Assembly (NCBI RefSeq): GCF_015477835.1
Contig: NZ_JADLQN010000007.1
Coordinates: forward strand, 55,309 to 119,308
Direction of reading: 5' to 3'
Length of the DNA: 64,000 nucleotides
Source of the DNA: Nocardia higoensis
Lineage (GTDB): Bacteria; Actinomycetota; Actinomycetes; Mycobacteriales; Mycobacteriaceae
Within the stretch, counting starts at the first letter, position 1. Every line of letters begins with the position of its first letter. Shown here one piece after another: positions 60,456-64,000 of this stretch. The notes under the pieces were generated by a model that ran no database searches, had not been told where the DNA came from, and saw nothing but the letters and a program-made list of their open reading frames with translations. The position numbers and the translations under genes are program-made.

Positions 60456-61094
60456 TCATGAGGCGGGGGGATTTCGCATCTTGTCATATAAGGCCGGATC
60501 CTGATCACGGAACCCCTTGTCAAGCCATTCATGCTTCTTGACCAGAAAGTGCCATGTCGGATCTTTCTCGATTCTCCCAGATCTTTTATATATATGATTC
60601 CAGTACCACCATACATACGATCGGCCGAACACTGCGACTGCATCCTTTTCGCTTATATATCCCTGCGCCCTCCAAGAGTCGATCAGATAGAAGAAGCGCA
60701 GCACGGCGGATACGGAATCGTATTCGTCCGAGTTGATGATCCGTGCGCCATTGATCTCCTTCTCGAAGAGGTCGGCGAAGGTCCACTTTGGATCCACCGA
60801 CGTCAGTATGCGTTCAGCATTCAGTCGATGCCTGTTGAGGTCGCCCACGAACCAAGATAATTCGAGTTCGTGCAACTTTCCACGCTCACGCTCCCGGTGC
60901 ACCGTTTCTTGTTCGCGGCGCGCTATTTCTTGTTGAACTACTTGTTGACGGTTTGCCGCGTCTCGCTGGCTTCTATAGCTTCTATATGCAGCTCCAAGGC
61001 TGCGATATGCTACGATTACCGCTGCAATTGTAACGAGCAGAGTACCCGTCGCAACGATCAGAGTACCGAGGTCGATCCAATTCTCCGCCGTCAT
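60456..61094 (-). CDS. Single-pass membrane protein, DUF4760-like
   Basis: 212 residues. One N-terminal membrane helix (about 8-30, LGTLIVATGTLLVTIAAVIV), a basic Arg/Gln/Glu-rich coiled coil (about 35-75), and a soluble helical part with VLRFFYLIDSWRAQGYISEK and FGRSYVWWYWNHIYK, resembling DUF4760. Function unknown; proteins of this build are common in defence or mobile islands. AT-rich codon use unlike the backbone suggests recent acquisition. ATG 61094 is preferred over GTG 61106 because GGTGG precedes it. Confidence 0.65.
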   Translation of the reverse strand: MTAENWIDLGTLIVATGTLLVTIAAVIVAYRSLGAAYRSYRSQRDAANRQQVVQQEIARREQETVHRERERGKLHELELSWFVGDLNRHRLNAERILTSVDPKWTFADLFEKEINGARIINSDEYDSVSAVLRFFYLIDSWRAQGYISEKDAVAVFGRSYVWWYWNHIYKRSGRIEKDPTWHFLVKKHEWLDKGFRDQDPALYDKMRNPPAS

Positions 61095-61106
61095 TTTATC
61101 CACCAC

Positions 61107-62000
61107 TTCCGCACTCGGGCCCGGGCTGATTCTCGACCGCGAGAAACAACTTTCATGAGTCCGAATCCCTTCCCCGCCGATGGCGGCACCTCGGAGTGCT
61201 CGAGCCTGCGCATCGATCCGCCATCGAATCGAACCGATTTCGTGCGCTCAATGGTCTGATGAATTATCGCCCCCGAGCCTGGTCGGAATGTTTGAAACCA
61301 GATGCGTCTGCATCATGGAATCGCCGTGGACTTTACTCTTACCCAGATAGTGGGATAACGTCTTTCCGGGTGCGTTCGACTAGGTGAACACTCCTTTGGC
61401 GCGATCGGTCACTCCAACCCTTGAAGCGGGCTACCGTCTTCAGCCGCGAAGAACCTCCATGCCGCGTATAAACCTGCCGACCTCATGGAAGGCATCCGAC
61501 GCATGAATCAATATACGACCGGAGGCCCGACTGGCACGTAACGATATCATCTACATTCACCGATTGAACAGACACCTGTCCAGGTTTGCATAAATCGATC
61601 GACCGCACAGGAGTAGCCGTCTATCTCAATCGCGGCGATCCACCGCGGCAGGTTCTGCGCGACGTCCGACACCAGTTGACCGCGCCAAACGCCAAGAGCG
61701 ACAACCTCAAAACCCTATCCGAAAGAAGCCCTCCAGTGCCGACTGCGCCGCGTGGCCGAACGTAGGCGCCGTCACCGTTGGCGATAACGGTAGCAAGCCC
61801 TCGACGTCGAGCCCCTCCGCGGTGCTGCGCCCGGCCTGGCCGCCGGAAGACCGAATCGTCGTGCTGTAACGCGCCTGGGGCGCCCCGCGACAGTGAACGT
61901 GAGTGTTCGTGACCTGCTCGCGGGGAACCGACAGTCAACCGATATCGGAAATCCCATTGCGCGCCTGTCTATTTCAGGAGTGACAGTGGGTACTGGACAG
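61107..62000. other. 900-bp region without a supported gene
   Basis: Mixed composition, AT-rich up to about 61620 and GC-rich afterwards, so an island boundary may lie here. No frame shows recognisable protein content, and no tRNA-derived direct repeat was found. The promoter of the DUF3558 gene should be near 61960-62000. Confidence 0.4.
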
Positions 62001-62016
62001 GGGAGAAGGTCAGATC

Positions 62017-62793
62017 ATGCAGATATCAGGCGAGAGGCGACGATGGCGCGCGAGTATCGGACTGATGCTCGGCATAGTGGTGCCGGTACTGATCGTGACC
62101 GCGTGCACGGCCGACGAACAGAACTCCGACACGACAGGTTCCGGCACCACGACCGCTGCCCTGAGCAGCGTCTCGAAGACGGCCTCCCCGACCACCACGG
62201 CGGCGTCGGCCGATCCGGGCGGAGCTCAGGGTGACCCGGGCGGTGGAGTGGACACGGGGCAACCCGGCGGGGAACAGCCCGGCGGCACCGACACCTGTGG
62301 GGCGACGCCGTGTGGTGTCACGAGCGATCCGGCTCCGGCGCCCGGTGGCACGGACACCTGTGGTGGTGCGACCGAGTGCGGTGTCGCCGTGTGGGATCCG
62401 TGTCGGATATCCGATGCCGACATCACGCAGTTGGGATTCCGTCCCGACAGCCGACAGATGCTCACCGATTCCGGCGGCGTGACCGACACGCACTGTCGTT
62501 GGCAGTCCCTGACCGGCGAATCCGAATTCACGATCTCGTCGACCCGGCAGACACTGGAGGAAGTCCGGCAGAGCTTCGATTACGTGGATTTCAGCTCGCT
62601 GTCGGTCGGCGGCCGATCGGGCTACCAGTATCGTGCGGCCCAGGACTCGAACCACATCGGGTGCTATGTCGGCATTCCGGTGCAGGACGGCCACGTCGCG
62701 TTCGTCACGCGGAATCTGACGCCCACCGCACCCGAGGAACCGTGTGCTGCGGCGCGGCGTATCAGCGAAGCTCTGGTCGGGTACGTGCCCTGA
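62017..62793 (+). CDS. DUF3558 family lipoprotein
   Basis: 258 residues. The signal peptide ends in the lipobox VTAC (Cys near residue 29). A Ser/Thr/Gly/Pro linker (about 35-120) contains GGTDTCG twice, each followed shortly by CGV. The DUF3558 domain (about 125-255) begins WDPCRISDADITQLGF. Its Cys residues probably form disulfides outside the membrane. Members are common in nocardiae and mycobacteria; role unknown. GGGGAGAAGG precedes the ATG. Confidence 0.88.
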   Translation: MQISGERRRWRASIGLMLGIVVPVLIVTACTADEQNSDTTGSGTTTAALSSVSKTASPTTTAASADPGGAQGDPGGGVDTGQPGGEQPGGTDTCGATPCGVTSDPAPAPGGTDTCGGATECGVAVWDPCRISDADITQLGFRPDSRQMLTDSGGVTDTHCRWQSLTGESEFTISSTRQTLEEVRQSFDYVDFSSLSVGGRSGYQYRAAQDSNHIGCYVGIPVQDGHVAFVTRNLTPTAPEEPCAAARRISEALVGYVP

Positions 62794-63114
62794 GCACACA
62801 AGAGGAGCGGCCCTCGGTCCGGGACTCGGGCACAGCCGTGAAGTGAACCGTTGTCGGCCCCCGGCGCACCACGCGCCGGGGGCCGGTCTCGTTTCGGCGG
62901 AGGAGCATCGGCCGATGCGGTAGTTCGCGAGGGGAGCCGACAGCACACCGCAGGCGGTCGCACGCCCGCTCGGTGACATCCACGGAGTTACCGACTGAAT
63001 GATCGGAGGTGCTTCGTGTACGGCACGCAACACCGGGATGAATATGTCCTCACGTACCCGGAATTCGGGTTTACCCAGCTTATGCGGCCGCCAAACCCGC
63101 TTTACCGTGTACGC

Positions 63115-63729
63115 ATGCACGTCCTGTTCGTCTGCAATGGCAATGTCTGCCGATCGGCCATCGCCGAGCGGCTCACCCGGGCGATCGCCATCGACTACCG
63201 GCTGCCGGGGCTCACCGCCGAGAGCGCGGGGACGCGCGCGCTGGTCGGGTTTCCCATCGAGCCGCTGGCGGCGCAGACGCTGCGGGGGCTGGGCGGCGAT
63301 CCGGAGGGATTCCGGGCGCGCAGGCTCGCCGCCACCCATGTGGACCGCGCGGATCTGGTGCTCGCCATGACCGAGCAGATCCGTGACCAGATCGCGGTCG
63401 ACTACGGGGCGGGGGCGCGGACGTTCACGCTGCCCCAGGCGCACCGGATCGCCAAGGTGACCGGGGCGCGCACCATCGCGGCACTGCACGCCGCGCGCAA
63501 TGATCTGTCGCTGGTGGGGCGGGAGAACATCGCCGACCCGGTGGGGCTGTCCGAAGCCGCGTTCTGCGAGGTGGGCGATCGGATCGCCGAGCTGCTGGTG
63601 CCCCTCATGCGGGCGCTGGCGCCGCACGAACAGCCCGTCGAGCGAGCGCACCGGCCCCGGCTCGTGGTCGGTCCGAGCGCGCATGCCCGGCCGTTGCCGA
63701 GGTTCATGGCCGCTCAGCGCGTCGGCTGA
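63115..63729 (+). CDS. Low-molecular-weight protein-tyrosine phosphatase
   Basis: 204 residues. The P-loop CNGNVCRS (Cys7, Arg13) comes right at the N-terminus, and the general acid should be the Asp of NIADPVG. The body is LMW-PTP-like, with a C-terminal extension of about 35 Arg/Pro-rich residues. It may dephosphorylate tyrosine in cell-envelope polysaccharide systems or act in arsenate reduction; no such genes are in view. ATG 63115 is set by homology; a longer start at 63016 would add residues with no family match. Confidence 0.87.
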   Translation: MHVLFVCNGNVCRSAIAERLTRAIAIDYRLPGLTAESAGTRALVGFPIEPLAAQTLRGLGGDPEGFRARRLAATHVDRADLVLAMTEQIRDQIAVDYGAGARTFTLPQAHRIAKVTGARTIAALHAARNDLSLVGRENIADPVGLSEAAFCEVGDRIAELLVPLMRALAPHEQPVERAHRPRLVVGPSAHARPLPRFMAAQRVG

Positions 63730-64000
63730 GCGAACCCGCGGCCACCTGGGCGATATCGCCCGCGGGCAAAAAACTCTCCTCGGACTGTGTCGCCGGTGCG
63801 CCTCGGGCGATTACACTGCCCGCGAACACCTTCCGCCGTTGACGCCCTCGACACGGGACAGGAATCGAACATGCCGAAACGCATCTCGGATGTTTCGCTC
63901 CAAAATAGGGTGTTTCCGCAGGTCAAACCCTAAACCAGCCCGGCTCGAAACCCCCCGATTCCAGTTTTAGTGTCACTTTCCCCGGCGCCACCGACTCCAA
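63730..64000. other. Downstream region to window end
   Basis: No gene is supported. GGGCGATATCGCCC (63748-63761) is a perfect palindrome inside a larger CCCGCG...CGCGGG pairing and may be a terminator of the phosphatase gene. Confidence 0.4.

Noticed and set aside
54424..62000. attR copy of the tRNA-Leu 3' end
   Set aside because: I looked for GGTTCGAGTCCC and CTCGGCACCA repeats downstream and found none, so no attachment-site pair is claimed.

Overview
The window is high-GC chromosomal DNA from a mycolic-acid actinomycete, most likely Nocardia or a close relative. The backbone pheT-pheS-tsnR-rplT-rpmI-infC, DUF1844, uvrA, universal stress protein, uvrB, DUF402, coaE, rpsA, polA, pdtaR follows, from memory, the order of the Mycobacterium tuberculosis Rv1650-Rv1626 segment. 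Proteins such as DevR, DevS, RafH, CoaE and infC are close to mycobacterial forms. No rRNA genes or CRISPR arrays are visible. There is one tRNA, tRNA-Leu(CAA).

Layout. 1-1.7 kb: an SDR enzyme divergent from an HxlR regulator, then an ABM monooxygenase. 1.7-7.8 kb: a translation block on the minus strand (infC with an AUC start, L35, L20, an rRNA methyltransferase, PheS, PheT). 8.1-12.9 kb: DinB and DUF1844 genes, two unannotated tandem micro-ORFs, and uvrA. 12.9-16.3 kb: an oxygen/redox module of DevR, a RafH ribosome hibernation factor and the DevS heme kinase, with a DevR-like box. 16.3-26.1 kb: a ketosynthase, a diguanylate cyclase, a HelD-like helicase, a universal stress protein, an AraC/VOC pair and uvrB. 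26.3-32 kb: DUF402, a secreted protein, coaE, rpsA and a methyltransferase. 32-36 kb: an SPFH/RHH pair and a polar amino-acid ABC importer. 36-44.7 kb: an acyl-CoA synthetase, twin PRC-barrel proteins behind matching SigF-type promoters, a decarboxylating dehydrogenase, a thioredoxin, a stand-alone LeuA regulatory domain with a valine-rich leader peptide, and an amidase. 44.7-54.1 kb: polA, a branched-chain amino-acid ABC importer with fused ATPases, and the ANTAR regulator PdtaR.

From tRNA-Leu at 54.3 kb to about 62 kb the sequence is accessory. It holds a complete but frameshifted IS5-type element with TTA duplications, an overlapping HNH nuclease plus ATPase pair resembling Septu-type anti-phage defence, a decayed helix-turn-helix gene, a 2H phosphoesterase, a broken recombinase-like gene with a 34-residue membrane peptide, and an AT-richer membrane-protein gene. 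A DUF3558 lipoprotein and a low-molecular-weight phosphatase close the window.

The strongest regulatory signal is that uvrA, uvrB and polA, the three DNA-repair genes present, each carry a RecA-independent damage promoter (TTGTCGGTG-like, 8 nt, TAnnnT). Other candidates for follow-up are the tandem micro-ORFs at 9.1-9.3 kb, the leader peptide plus LeuA domain at 42 kb, and the HNH/ATPase cassette at 55.8-58.2 kb.
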